Positions 1 to 6,206 of a stretch of 7,327 nt of DNA are shown here, piece after piece; the stretch's first letter is position 1, and each line of letters starts with the position of its first letter. Made by a program: the position numbers and the translations under genes. The stretch comes from Planctomycetota bacterium. Lineage in GTDB: Bacteria; Planctomycetota; Phycisphaerae; Phycisphaerales; SM1A02. Where the stretch lies: contig JADFGE010000140.1 of the NCBI GenBank assembly GCA_022567855.1, forward strand, positions 1 through 7,327, written 5' to 3'. The notes under the pieces are model-generated. The model saw only the letters and a program-made list of their open reading frames with translations, did no database searches and had not been told where the DNA came from.

Positions 1-392
1 GCCAAGAGATCGATATCGCCCGTCGGTCGTAGGGCCGCCTCTTCGTAGACGCAATGCGCAAGGTAGGCACCCTTGAGGAACAGAACCGAACAGCCCGCCC
101 CGGTCGTCTCCCGAACGATCTCCGAGAGCTGCTCCAGGATCACCCGGTTCATCAGGAGACAGTGGACGTAGAGATCGCGAAGCCGTACGAACTGCTCCGG
201 TGGGATCACAAGATTCTCAATGAGTCCGAGTCTGTGGTAGAGCAGTGGAGCCACGCCATGCCACGCCGCTCGATCGACCAGCTCACGCCATGTCTCGACA
301 TTGATCCCGCGAAGCTTGGAGTGAAGGCCCACGTCTGGCCCACGCCGGAGACACTGCGTCAAGAGGTACGAGTCGAGATGTTGGGCACCCAC
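1..392 (-). CDS. Nucleotidyltransferase family protein (PF14907-like), 3' end beyond the window
   Basis: The reading frame is open to base 1, so only the first 130 residues are present. The sequence shows the layout of the 'uncharacterised nucleotidyltransferase' family: a helical N-terminal part with W-REL-DRAAWHGVAPLLYHRL at about residues 35-54, then VLFLKGAYLAH (103-113) and LRPTGDIDLL (121-130). In the nucleotidyltransferase fold the two aspartates of DxD (D126, D128) bind metal and K107 lies in the conserved LKG motif. The likely reaction is nucleotidyl transfer, but family substrates are largely unknown. I chose GTG at 392 because GAGGAG lies 7 bases upstream and because the residues encoded before it (in-frame ATG at 569) do not look protein-like. 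Members are often found in peptide-modification clusters, but no such partner is visible here. Family call fairly sure; substrate unknown. Confidence 0.8.
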   Translation of the reverse strand, partial: MGAQHLDSYLLTQCLRRGPDVGLHSKLRGINVETWRELVDRAAWHGVAPLLYHRLGLIENLVIPPEQFVRLRDLYVHCLLMNRVILEQLSEIVRETTGAGCSVLFLKGAYLAHCVYEEAALRPTGDIDLL

Positions 393-726
393 CTCAGGTC
401 TCCTCGGCCACTGAGAGATCGGATCGATAGAAATCGAACAGCAGATCCCAAAGCCCGGATTGTGACACGGGGCGCGGCGATTCGAATATTCGCGTGGGCA
501 TGCTATCGATGTCCGTCCTCGGAAATGGTGGATGAGGCGCGTCCCTCCATCCAACCCACGCTCAACCATCCAAGGTCAGGGTCTTCCACGTGAAGGGACA
601 GCCCTCACGGATCCATCGTCGCGTCCTGGCGCAAAGTCGATGAGTGCCCGGAAGCCGTCTGAGATAGATTCCAAGGCATGACACCGTTGCACGACGCCTT
701 CGCCTTCGAGGCTTTCGGGGCTCGGA
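393..726. other. Intergenic region between coiled-coil gene and nucleotidyltransferase; possible short minus-strand ORF
   Basis: This 334-base stretch holds no recognisable gene, RNA or repeat. The only point of note is a minus-strand open frame from just after a stop at 747-749 to TGA at 576-578, about 56 codons, with a protein-like middle (ALESISDGFRALIDFAPG). It lacks an ATG; a GTG (about 687-689) or TTG (about 672-674) would have to serve, and no ribosome binding site is clear. It is in the same frame as the nucleotidyltransferase but separated from it by the stop. The stretch presumably also carries the nucleotidyltransferase promoter, which I could not locate. Confidence 0.4.
400..405 (-). 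promoter_or_regulatory. Shine-Dalgarno site for the nucleotidyltransferase
   Basis: On the minus strand GAGGAG is followed after 7 bases by GTG at 392. It decides the start: it favours 392 over the in-frame ATG at 569, which has no comparable site. It matches the anti-Shine-Dalgarno core well. Confidence 0.6.
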
Positions 727-1644
727 TCACGATTCGGGCAGCCGAGTCATTCGCATCCGACGTACGGCCTCGGCTCCCTCCTCGAGCTGGGATTGCTGTT
801 CGTCGAGCGTGTCGGCAAGGTCGCCGATCCGCTCCTGGGCGGCCTGGAACTTGTCGCGGTACTCGTCCGACGATGCGCTTCGCGCTTGCACCGTCGCCTC
901 CAGCTCCTCCATCTGCTCGGTGAGAGCTGCAGCCTTCGACTCCGCCTCCCGATTCAGGCTCTCAGCACGCTCGTTCGTTTCCGCGACAGTGCTTTGAAGC
1001 TCAGCCACTTGCTGCTGAAGCGATTGGCTCTGCTCCTCGGCCTCACGGCACTGCTGGTCCTTGGCATCGACCTGCTGAGCGCGGCGATCGAGCTCCCGGC
1101 CGAGATCGGTGATTTGGGACTCGCTAGCACTGAGCTGATCTTGCAGTGATTGGCAACGATCCGGAAGCTCGTCAATACTTTCCGGGGGGAGTTCGGATTG
1201 CTGCTGTTTCAGCGCGTCCTCTCGTTGCTCCAGATCCGTCGTCCGGCGATCCAACTCGCGATGACGCTCCTCCAGCTCCGCCTCAGTTGCCGCATGCTGC
1301 CGGCGGGCCGTCGCGAGCTCATGTTCGCGCTCGGCCAGCGCGTTGAGCTGTTGCTGGACGGCGGCCTGTTGCTGGACGACCTCCTGACCGGCCGTCTCGA
1401 TTTCCCGGGACCGCTCCGTCAGAGCCGCGAGCTTTTCGTCATGACCACGGTGCAACCCGCGGAGCCGTTCGATCTGCTCCTGAACCCCCGAGAGGATGTC
1501 GAAGACCTCGTCGCCGGCGGCCTGAGAAAGCTCGTCGAGCGGTTGTCCGTTCGCCCCAGACAATAGCCCCGACGGCCCAATGCCTGGCTCGGCGGGGTCC
1601 GGGTCCCGACCCGCGGCCTGATCGTGGTGATTGTGATGCTGCAT
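727..1644 (-). CDS. Coiled-coil protein with His-rich N-terminus, function unknown
   Basis: This encodes 305 residues with no membrane segment or signal peptide, so it is probably cytoplasmic. The first residues are His-rich (MQHHNHHDQ), followed by a Gly/Pro/Asp-rich linker to about residue 35. From about 45 to 150 and again from about 163 to 296 the sequence is rich in Glu, Gln, Arg, Ala and Leu with heptad spacing, as expected for two long coiled coils. The break between them is ELPPESIDELP (151-161). Two cysteines (C164, C199) stand alone, so no metal motif. I chose ATG at 1644 because the sequence turns polar and low-complexity there. In-frame starts at 1797 (ATG) and 1896 would add 51 or 84 residues that look untypical and run under the divergent mqnE start. 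No start has a good Shine-Dalgarno. Low-complexity coiled coils resist family assignment; a structural or SMC-like scaffold role would be a guess. Confidence 0.75.
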   Translation of the reverse strand: MQHHNHHDQAAGRDPDPAEPGIGPSGLLSGANGQPLDELSQAAGDEVFDILSGVQEQIERLRGLHRGHDEKLAALTERSREIETAGQEVVQQQAAVQQQLNALAEREHELATARRQHAATEAELEERHRELDRRTTDLEQREDALKQQQSELPPESIDELPDRCQSLQDQLSASESQITDLGRELDRRAQQVDAKDQQCREAEEQSQSLQQQVAELQSTVAETNERAESLNREAESKAAALTEQMEELEATVQARSASSDEYRDKFQAAQERIGDLADTLDEQQSQLEEGAEAVRRMRMTRLPES

Positions 1645-1864
1645 TCCAGGGCACTCGCGCTCGTGACCGCCCCCCAGCGCCTCAAGAGACAACGTCGATA
1701 TCGTCAACGCAACGGATTCGCTCCAGCGCGTAGTCCGAATATCCTTGATGATCCATAAGTTCCGGTCTAAAGGGTCGGATTCGGCAGGGTTTCTCATCTG
1801 ACCAGGTGACCGCCGGGCTCGTTTCGTGACGGTCCGGCCTCCGGATCGGCCTCCAGGGGCTACG
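1645..1864. promoter_or_regulatory. Divergent intergenic region between coiled-coil gene and mqnE
   Basis: Two genes start outward from this 220-base region, so both promoters should lie here. On the plus strand TTGATG (1745-1750) and TCTAAA (1766-1771) are 15 bases apart, a weak candidate sigma-70 promoter for mqnE. On the minus strand no pair of hexamers stands out. No clear operator palindrome was seen. Part of the region is open on the minus strand, so the coiled-coil gene could begin further upstream than annotated. Confidence 0.35.
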
Positions 1865-3193
1865 ATGCTCATCCTACTGCCCATGTCCGCCACCACCCTG
1901 GCAATCCAGAGCCCTGCCCCCGCCCGATCCGCCGCCCGCCCCGGCCGCGACTCCCGCCTCGACCCGATCGTCCAGAAGGTCCACGCCGGGCAGCGGATTT
2001 CCGTTGACGATGGCCTGCTCCTGTACCAGACACCGGATATCTGGACCCTCGGGGCCCTGGCCGACCTCGTGCGGCGGCGAATGCACGCCGATGCGGCCTA
2101 CTACAACATCAACCGCCACCTCAATTACTCCAACGTTTGCGCGCTCAGTTGCACCTTTTGCAGCTTCTACCGCAAGAAGGATCAGCCGGGCGCGTATGAG
2201 TTCTCGATCGACCGGATTCGCGCCGAAGCGATCAAGGCGGCCGAAGTCGGTGCGACCGAGATTCACATCGTCGGCGGGCTGCACCCCTGGCTGGGGTTTG
2301 AGTATTACACCGCGATGATGCGGGCGATTCGTGAGGTTGCGCCTCAACTGCATATCAAAGCGTTCACGGCGGTGGAAATCGTGCACCTGGCGCGCATCTC
2401 CAAGCGCGGTTCGTTGAAATACGAAGGCATCAAGTCGGTGCTTCGGGACTTGAAGGAAGCGGGGCTGGGGTCCTTGCCCGGTGGGGGAGCCGAAGTCTTT
2501 GACGATCGTGTTCACGATGAAGCGTTCAAGGGAAAAATCCGCGCTGGGACCTGGCTTGATGTTCATCGCGCAGCGCATGAACTCGGCTTGAATACAAACG
2601 CGACCATCCTCTATGGGCATATTGAAGAGCGCGCCGATCGCATCAAGCACATGGAGATTCTCCGCTGTGAACAGGACCGCACGCTGCGCTCATGGGCTCA
2701 GGCACAAGGCATCGTGTTGCAGGATGACGATGCGGTCGTCTTGACCGGCCCGGATGAGATGTACCCCCGGAAGCGCCTGCCCGATCCGGATTCGTGTGAG
2801 TTCGGCTACTTTCAGACGATCATTCCGCTGCCGTTCATTCCAGACGACAGCGCGTTGCAGCATTTGCCCGGACCGACCGGACTAGAGAATCTTCGCACCC
2901 TCGCCATCGCTCGGTTGATGCTGGACAACCTGCCGCACTGCAAAGCGTTTTGGATCATGCACACGCTTGAGATGGCGCAGTTCATGCTCCAAAACGGCGC
3001 TGATGACATCGACGGCACCGTCGTCTGGTACGACATTACAAAAGTCAACGGCCGATCGACCCATCAAGAAGCCACCGTCTGGGATCTCCAGCGAGCCATC
3101 CGCGAAGCAGGCTTCCGCCCCATCGAGCGCGACACGCTTTATCGGCCGATTGCACGCGATGGCGATGGCTGGCAACTCGCCGACCCCATTTAG
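1865..3193 (+). CDS. mqnE: Aminofutalosine (aminodeoxyfutalosine) synthase MqnE, radical SAM
   Basis: MqnE joins the 5'-deoxyadenosyl radical from SAM to 3-[(1-carboxyvinyl)oxy]benzoate, releasing CO2 and giving aminodeoxyfutalosine, the second step of the futalosine menaquinone pathway; it is cytosolic. The 442-residue product shows the radical SAM cluster motif C92-x3-C96-x2-C99 inside HLNYSNVCALSC-FCSFYR, then IHIVGGLHPWLGFEYY (134-148), LPGGGAEVFDD (204-214) and NATILYGHIEE (245-255). Further on come IIPLPFIPDD (319-328), LMLDNLPHCKAFWIM (351-365) and a closing IERDTLYRP. GGGAE plus KAFWIM and DGTV separate it from the sister enzyme MqnC. It is longer than usual (about 360-390) because of an N-terminal extension and an apparent insert at about 272-312. 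Start: AGGGG lies 5 bases before ATG 1865; ATG 1883 and GTG 1826 are alternatives. No other menaquinone gene is in the window. Confidence 0.93.
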   Translation: MLILLPMSATTLAIQSPAPARSAARPGRDSRLDPIVQKVHAGQRISVDDGLLLYQTPDIWTLGALADLVRRRMHADAAYYNINRHLNYSNVCALSCTFCSFYRKKDQPGAYEFSIDRIRAEAIKAAEVGATEIHIVGGLHPWLGFEYYTAMMRAIREVAPQLHIKAFTAVEIVHLARISKRGSLKYEGIKSVLRDLKEAGLGSLPGGGAEVFDDRVHDEAFKGKIRAGTWLDVHRAAHELGLNTNATILYGHIEERADRIKHMEILRCEQDRTLRSWAQAQGIVLQDDDAVVLTGPDEMYPRKRLPDPDSCEFGYFQTIIPLPFIPDDSALQHLPGPTGLENLRTLAIARLMLDNLPHCKAFWIMHTLEMAQFMLQNGADDIDGTVVWYDITKVNGRSTHQEATVWDLQRAIREAGFRPIERDTLYRPIARDGDGWQLADPI

Positions 3194-3214
3194 CCGGCGG
3201 GCTTGACCCGCCGG
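3194..3214. terminator. GC-rich hairpin between convergent mqnE and murJ, probable bidirectional terminator
   Basis: A perfect 8-bp inverted repeat, CCGGCGGG (3194-3201) and CCCGCCGG (3207-3214), encloses a 5-base loop (CTTGA). It begins directly after the mqnE stop and lies 15 bases beyond the murJ stop on the other strand. Its place between convergent genes fits a shared terminator. There is no T-run on either strand, so it is not a textbook intrinsic terminator; it may instead stabilise 3' ends. Confidence 0.6.
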
Positions 3215-3229
3215 TCATGTCCCGGCTCA

Positions 3230-4804
3230 TCACCCCCGCTTGCCCAATGCCCACCACAGTTCGGGCATGCCTAGCGCGCCGGCGGCGGAACAGACGACGA
3301 GCATGCCGACAAACACGACGATGATGAGCTGCGCGAACGATCCGCCCCACGTTGACACAGCCGGCAGGTTTGCCAGCACGATCCATGCGATCACGAACAT
3401 CAATGACGTCGCGATGATCGACTTCGTCCAACTGCTTATCACCTCACCACTCACGGTGTGCGGTGTGTTGCGCTGTATACACCACAGCAAAATGGCTGCC
3501 TGAAGCGTTGCGCAGATTGCGGTTGACCACGCCAACCCAGCCTCGCGCAGCGGCGTCCAGATCAATGTGCAATTCAATATCAGATTCAACCCCACCATCG
3601 ACACGGCAATCTTCACCGGCGTTTTGGCGTTGCCCACCGCATAAAACGCGCGCGTGAGAACGTGAATCATCGAATATGCCCACACCGCAGTGGCATATCC
3701 CATGAGCACGAACGCCACGCGGGCTGAATCACCCGCACTAAAGTCGCCGCCTTGGAGGATCACCGTCGCCAACGGCTGACCAACGAGCATCAATCCTGCA
3801 CTGGCGGGCAAGCCTATAAAGACAACCAATCGAAGTCCGCGCCGAAGTGTGTCGGTAAACGCCACGGGGTCGGCCGCCTGTCGAGCTAACGCGGGGAATA
3901 TCGCCGTCGCCACCGCAATGCCAAATACACCCAGCGGGAATTGATACAGGCGCTGGGCGTAACTCACCGCCGCGAGCGCGCCTTCTTTGAGTGGGTATTC
4001 AACTCCAAAGATCGTCGATCCAACGATGGTGGGATAGCTAGCGATCAGCCCGTCAAAGAACGTATTGAGTTGCAGCACGCCGAGGCCGAGGATCATCGGT
4101 CCCGCTCGGCGCAATACTTCCCGAGCCGGCGCTCGAGCCGCCTTGAAATCGCGCGCCCACCATCCCCGGCCGCGCAGCGCCCCAAGCATCCAACCGATCT
4201 GAAGGAGCCCGGCTACAACGACCGCGATCGCCACGGCGCTGATGTGCCGTGCTTCACTGAGATCACCAAAGACCGGCACGACCCCGGCGGCAGCGCCGAT
4301 CAGGCAAATGTTCAACACGATCGGAGCGGCGGCCGTGGGACCGAAGCGCCCGTGCACCTGCAACATCGCGCCGAGGATCGCCACCACGCACACCAACGGC
4401 ATGTACGGCAGCATGATCATCATCAATCGAATGGCCAGGTGATCGTGATCCGCCTGGCGCGATATGAGGTAGAGCACGACCTCGCTGAGCAGCGTCACGG
4501 CGCTGAGCGCCACCACGAGCACGGCGATGATCAATGACGCCAGGCGTTTGGCGGTTTGTGGATCGGACTTGTCAAGCTGGGCGTAGCTTGGGATGAACGC
4601 TGCGGTCAATGCGCCTTCGCCGAACAGTCGCCGAAAGAGATTGGGAATGATGAAGGCGAAGAAGAACGCGTCCATCACGCTCGATGCGCCGAAGACGCGA
4701 GCCAGCGTTGCATCGCGCGCAAGTCCGGTGAGACGACTGACGAAAGTCAGCAACGAAAACGTGCGCGAATGACGTTCGAAGTGCTCGGCCATACGCTGAT
4801 TCAT
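3230..4804 (-). CDS. murJ: Lipid II flippase MurJ (MviN family)
   Basis: MurJ moves lipid II, the peptidoglycan precursor, across the cytoplasmic membrane. The 524-residue product has the usual length (about 510-525) and is hydrophobic throughout, fitting 14 membrane helices of the MOP exporter fold. The N-terminal signature is clear: SRLTGLARD (23-31), ARVFGA, DAFFFAFIIPNLFRRLFGEG (45-64) and AFIPSY. R24, R30 and R58/R59 correspond to the essential R18, R24 and R52 of the E. coli protein. R285 in AQRLYQFPLGVFG matches E. coli R270. LTRAFYAVGNAKTPVK (383-398) is also family-typical. The start could be ATG 4804, GTG 4813 or ATG 4792; none has a Shine-Dalgarno. 4804 keeps a short polar N-terminus. 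It lies 80 bases after the stop of the upstream membrane-protein gene, so co-transcription is possible. The cell probably makes peptidoglycan. Confidence 0.95.
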   Translation of the reverse strand: MNQRMAEHFERHSRTFSLLTFVSRLTGLARDATLARVFGASSVMDAFFFAFIIPNLFRRLFGEGALTAAFIPSYAQLDKSDPQTAKRLASLIIAVLVVALSAVTLLSEVVLYLISRQADHDHLAIRLMMIMLPYMPLVCVVAILGAMLQVHGRFGPTAAAPIVLNICLIGAAAGVVPVFGDLSEARHISAVAIAVVVAGLLQIGWMLGALRGRGWWARDFKAARAPAREVLRRAGPMILGLGVLQLNTFFDGLIASYPTIVGSTIFGVEYPLKEGALAAVSYAQRLYQFPLGVFGIAVATAIFPALARQAADPVAFTDTLRRGLRLVVFIGLPASAGLMLVGQPLATVILQGGDFSAGDSARVAFVLMGYATAVWAYSMIHVLTRAFYAVGNAKTPVKIAVSMVGLNLILNCTLIWTPLREAGLAWSTAICATLQAAILLWCIQRNTPHTVSGEVISSWTKSIIATSLMFVIAWIVLANLPAVSTWGGSFAQLIIVVFVGMLVVCSAAGALGMPELWWALGKRG

Positions 4805-4829
4805 ATCGACCACGTGGGGAAGGACTCAA

Positions 4830-4856
4830 CACAGAGGCACAGAGAGCACAGAGAGG
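4830..4856. repeat. Short tandem repeat CACAGAGAG (three copies) between membrane-protein gene and murJ
   Basis: Three head-to-tail copies are read: CACAGAGG (4830-4837), CACAGAGAG (4838-4846) and CACAGAGAG (4847-4855). On the minus strand, the sense strand here, this reads CTCTCTGTG and follows a pyrimidine-rich tract (4857-4880). It sits in the leader of murJ, 26 bases before its ATG. From general experience, CTCTGTG-type repeats recur between genes in several bacterial groups; I cannot verify this for the present genome. Confidence 0.7.
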
Positions 4857-4884
4857 AAAGAGAAGGGGTAGAAAAAGAATTGTT

Positions 4885-6063
4885 CTATTGGGCCTTGGGG
4901 CGTTCCTCTTCGACCATGCGCGCGAACCGTGTGCCGCACTCCGGACAGACGCCGACGCCTTGTTCAATCGAAGCCCCTTTTAGGTCGTAGGCACACTCTC
5001 GACATTCAATGTGCTGACGTGCGCAGATTCTTGCGAACTCGATCCACCCGGATCGAATACCTCCGTGCATCAATACAACCATTAGTGTGGCCATCACGCC
5101 GTACGTCGCGGCGTTAGAGTTCACGAGACCAGCCGCCATAACCAGAAACATCGCTGCGGAGGTGAGCAGTATTGCGGGCATCAAATGCAGCAACTGAGTG
5201 CGCAGCTTGATCGGTGCTTGCCTGCCACCTTTTCGCTCTTTGCTGGGCGGGATCCACTGACCGCGATGTACGATCGCTTGGCATTGCGAGCAGAATCCCC
5301 AGCCATTCTCATCGAACTCGATACCAGAGCAGCTCGTGTCACAGTCAAAGCAGGGCATTTGCTCGGAGTAGTGCGGCGACGCTTCGTAAACAAGCCAAAC
5401 CCGACCAATCCAAAATGGCAGGACGACTACTACGATCAGAAAAAGGGTGAGTATTAGCCAGACATATCCGGCGACATGAAAGGGCTGCAAGGTGATTTGA
5501 CCCTCGGCCGAATACCAAATAATCCAAAGAACAATCAATGCCTGTGCGGCGGCAACTGGAAGGAGAATCAGCGCTTGCCGCTTTGCTCGGCGAATATACC
5601 GGCGACGGAATTCCCGGTCGCGCAGAGCTCGTTGTCTGACATATTTCCAATAGCGACGGGCGATGGAGTCAGCTAATCCTTTGAACGGCCGCAGGGACCA
5701 ACACAAATACCAGCCGAGACAGACCCCGAAAGTTGTAGCCGCCATATCGAGCAATTCGACTCGCTCCTGGGCTTGTACGAAGCGAATCAGGATCGCGACG
5801 GCTTCATCAGCAATGGGCCAAAGCGCCGGCAGAACGAACATCAGTATCTTTGACTTGAACGGCCTTTGTCGAAACCAAAGAAAGCTCGCAGCCGCAGAAA
5901 TAAGCAAGAGAACCAGCAGAGCCGCCGATGAATCGGGTTCAAAGATCGCGACGGAAAACGCTGGCCACCGCAGCACCACCGAAGTAGTAATCAACGCGCC
6001 AGCTACAACAAGCCACGTGAGCCTTTGCCGATCCCGTTTGATGGCGCTGTTCTTTGCCGCCAC
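4885..6063 (-). CDS. Membrane protein, VanZ-like N-terminal domain plus two zinc ribbons (paralog B)
   Basis: The 392-residue product has about eight hydrophobic segments, near residues 15-34, 47-64, 72-96, 105-123, 163-185, 197-223, 288-313 and 317-335. The N-terminal four resemble a diverged VanZ domain: WPIADEAVAILIRF then LLDMAATTFGVCLG match the usual W-DE-Q then D-x-x-N-x-x-G pattern. Two cytosolic-type zinc ribbons follow: C238-x2-C241-x3-C245 with C258-x2-C261, between helices 6 and 7, and C354-x2-C357 with C373-x2-C376 at the C-terminus (CRECAYDLKG then CPECG). GTG at 6063 is the start because AAAGGAG lies 6 bases upstream; TTG at 6069 abuts that site. It shares the whole layout with its right-hand neighbour, so the two are tandem duplicates. 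It is poorer in GC than its neighbours. Function unknown; VanZ-like proteins affect glycopeptide resistance in some bacteria, but a resistance role should not be assumed. Confidence 0.8.
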   Translation of the reverse strand: MAAKNSAIKRDRQRLTWLVVAGALITTSVVLRWPAFSVAIFEPDSSAALLVLLLISAAASFLWFRQRPFKSKILMFVLPALWPIADEAVAILIRFVQAQERVELLDMAATTFGVCLGWYLCWSLRPFKGLADSIARRYWKYVRQRALRDREFRRRYIRRAKRQALILLPVAAAQALIVLWIIWYSAEGQITLQPFHVAGYVWLILTLFLIVVVVLPFWIGRVWLVYEASPHYSEQMPCFDCDTSCSGIEFDENGWGFCSQCQAIVHRGQWIPPSKERKGGRQAPIKLRTQLLHLMPAILLTSAAMFLVMAAGLVNSNAATYGVMATLMVVLMHGGIRSGWIEFARICARQHIECRECAYDLKGASIEQGVGVCPECGTRFARMVEEERPKAQ

Positions 6064-6069
6064 GGACAA

Positions 6070-6076
6070 CTCCTTT
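6070..6076 (-). promoter_or_regulatory. Shine-Dalgarno site for paralog B
   Basis: AAAGGAG on the minus strand stands 6 bases before GTG at 6063 and directly against the in-frame TTG at 6069. The spacing makes GTG the better start, removing two residues from the longest frame. Confidence 0.65.
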
Positions 6077-6149
6077 CCACCCGCATCATCATCTTATCCC
6101 AACTCTCACTTCGGCTCCGTGGCCCTGCGTGTTTCAATCCTGTGAAGAA

Positions 6150-6167
6150 GGGACGCTGCGCGTCACC
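6150..6167. terminator. Small hairpin between the two membrane-protein genes, weak terminator candidate
   Basis: GACGC (6152-6156) and GCGTC (6160-6164) pair around a 3-base loop, and GG and CC on either side can extend the stem past one bulged A. On the minus strand it follows the stop of paralog A by about 40 bases and is followed by CTTCTTC rather than a T-run. Termination or attenuation here is possible but weakly supported. Confidence 0.3.
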
Positions 6168-6178
6168 CGCTAAACCAG

Positions 6179-6206
6179 TCACCAACAACCAATCACTAAC
6201 AACCAA
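6179..6206. repeat. Tandem 14-bp repeat directly after the stop of paralog A
   Basis: Two adjacent 14-base units differ by one base: TCACCAACAACCAA (6179-6192) and TCACTAACAACCAA (6193-6206). On the sense (minus) strand they read TTGGTTGTTAGTGA then TTGGTTGTTGGTGA and begin at the base after the TAG stop. A more decayed third unit (CTGGTTTAGCGGGTGA) may follow. There is no coding role; it looks like a replication-slippage or dispersed intergenic repeat. Confidence 0.75.

Noticed and set aside
54..593. Plus-strand open frame of 179 codons
   Set aside because: It lies antisense to the nucleotidyltransferase, whose minus-strand frame has recognisable LKG and GDIDLL motifs; the plus-strand product resembles nothing.
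700..722. Short GCCT/AGGC palindrome after the coiled-coil gene as a terminator
   Set aside because: Only 4 base pairs and no T-run.
793..1566. Plus-strand open frames rich in Leu and Arg opposite the coiled-coil gene
   Set aside because: They are mirror products of Gln/Glu/Ala-rich heptads on the minus strand, with a GC-rich third position.
1745..1771. TTGATG and TCTAAA as a firm sigma-70 promoter
   Set aside because: The 15-base spacing is short and the hexamers match poorly; kept only as a weak candidate within the divergent region.
1874..2650. Minus-strand open frame of 258 codons
   Set aside because: It is fully antisense to mqnE, which carries the radical SAM motifs.
1865..3193. Assignment as MqnC (dehypoxanthine futalosine cyclase)
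   Set aside because: GGGAE, the KAFWIM motif and the DGTV segment follow the MqnE pattern rather than MqnC.
3941..4537. Plus-strand open frame of 198 codons, His- and Arg-rich
   Set aside because: It is antisense to murJ, and its composition is typical of a reversed membrane-protein gene.
6131..6140. GTTTCAATCC, similar to the end of some CRISPR repeats
   Set aside because: It occurs once, with no spacing or second copy, so there is no array.
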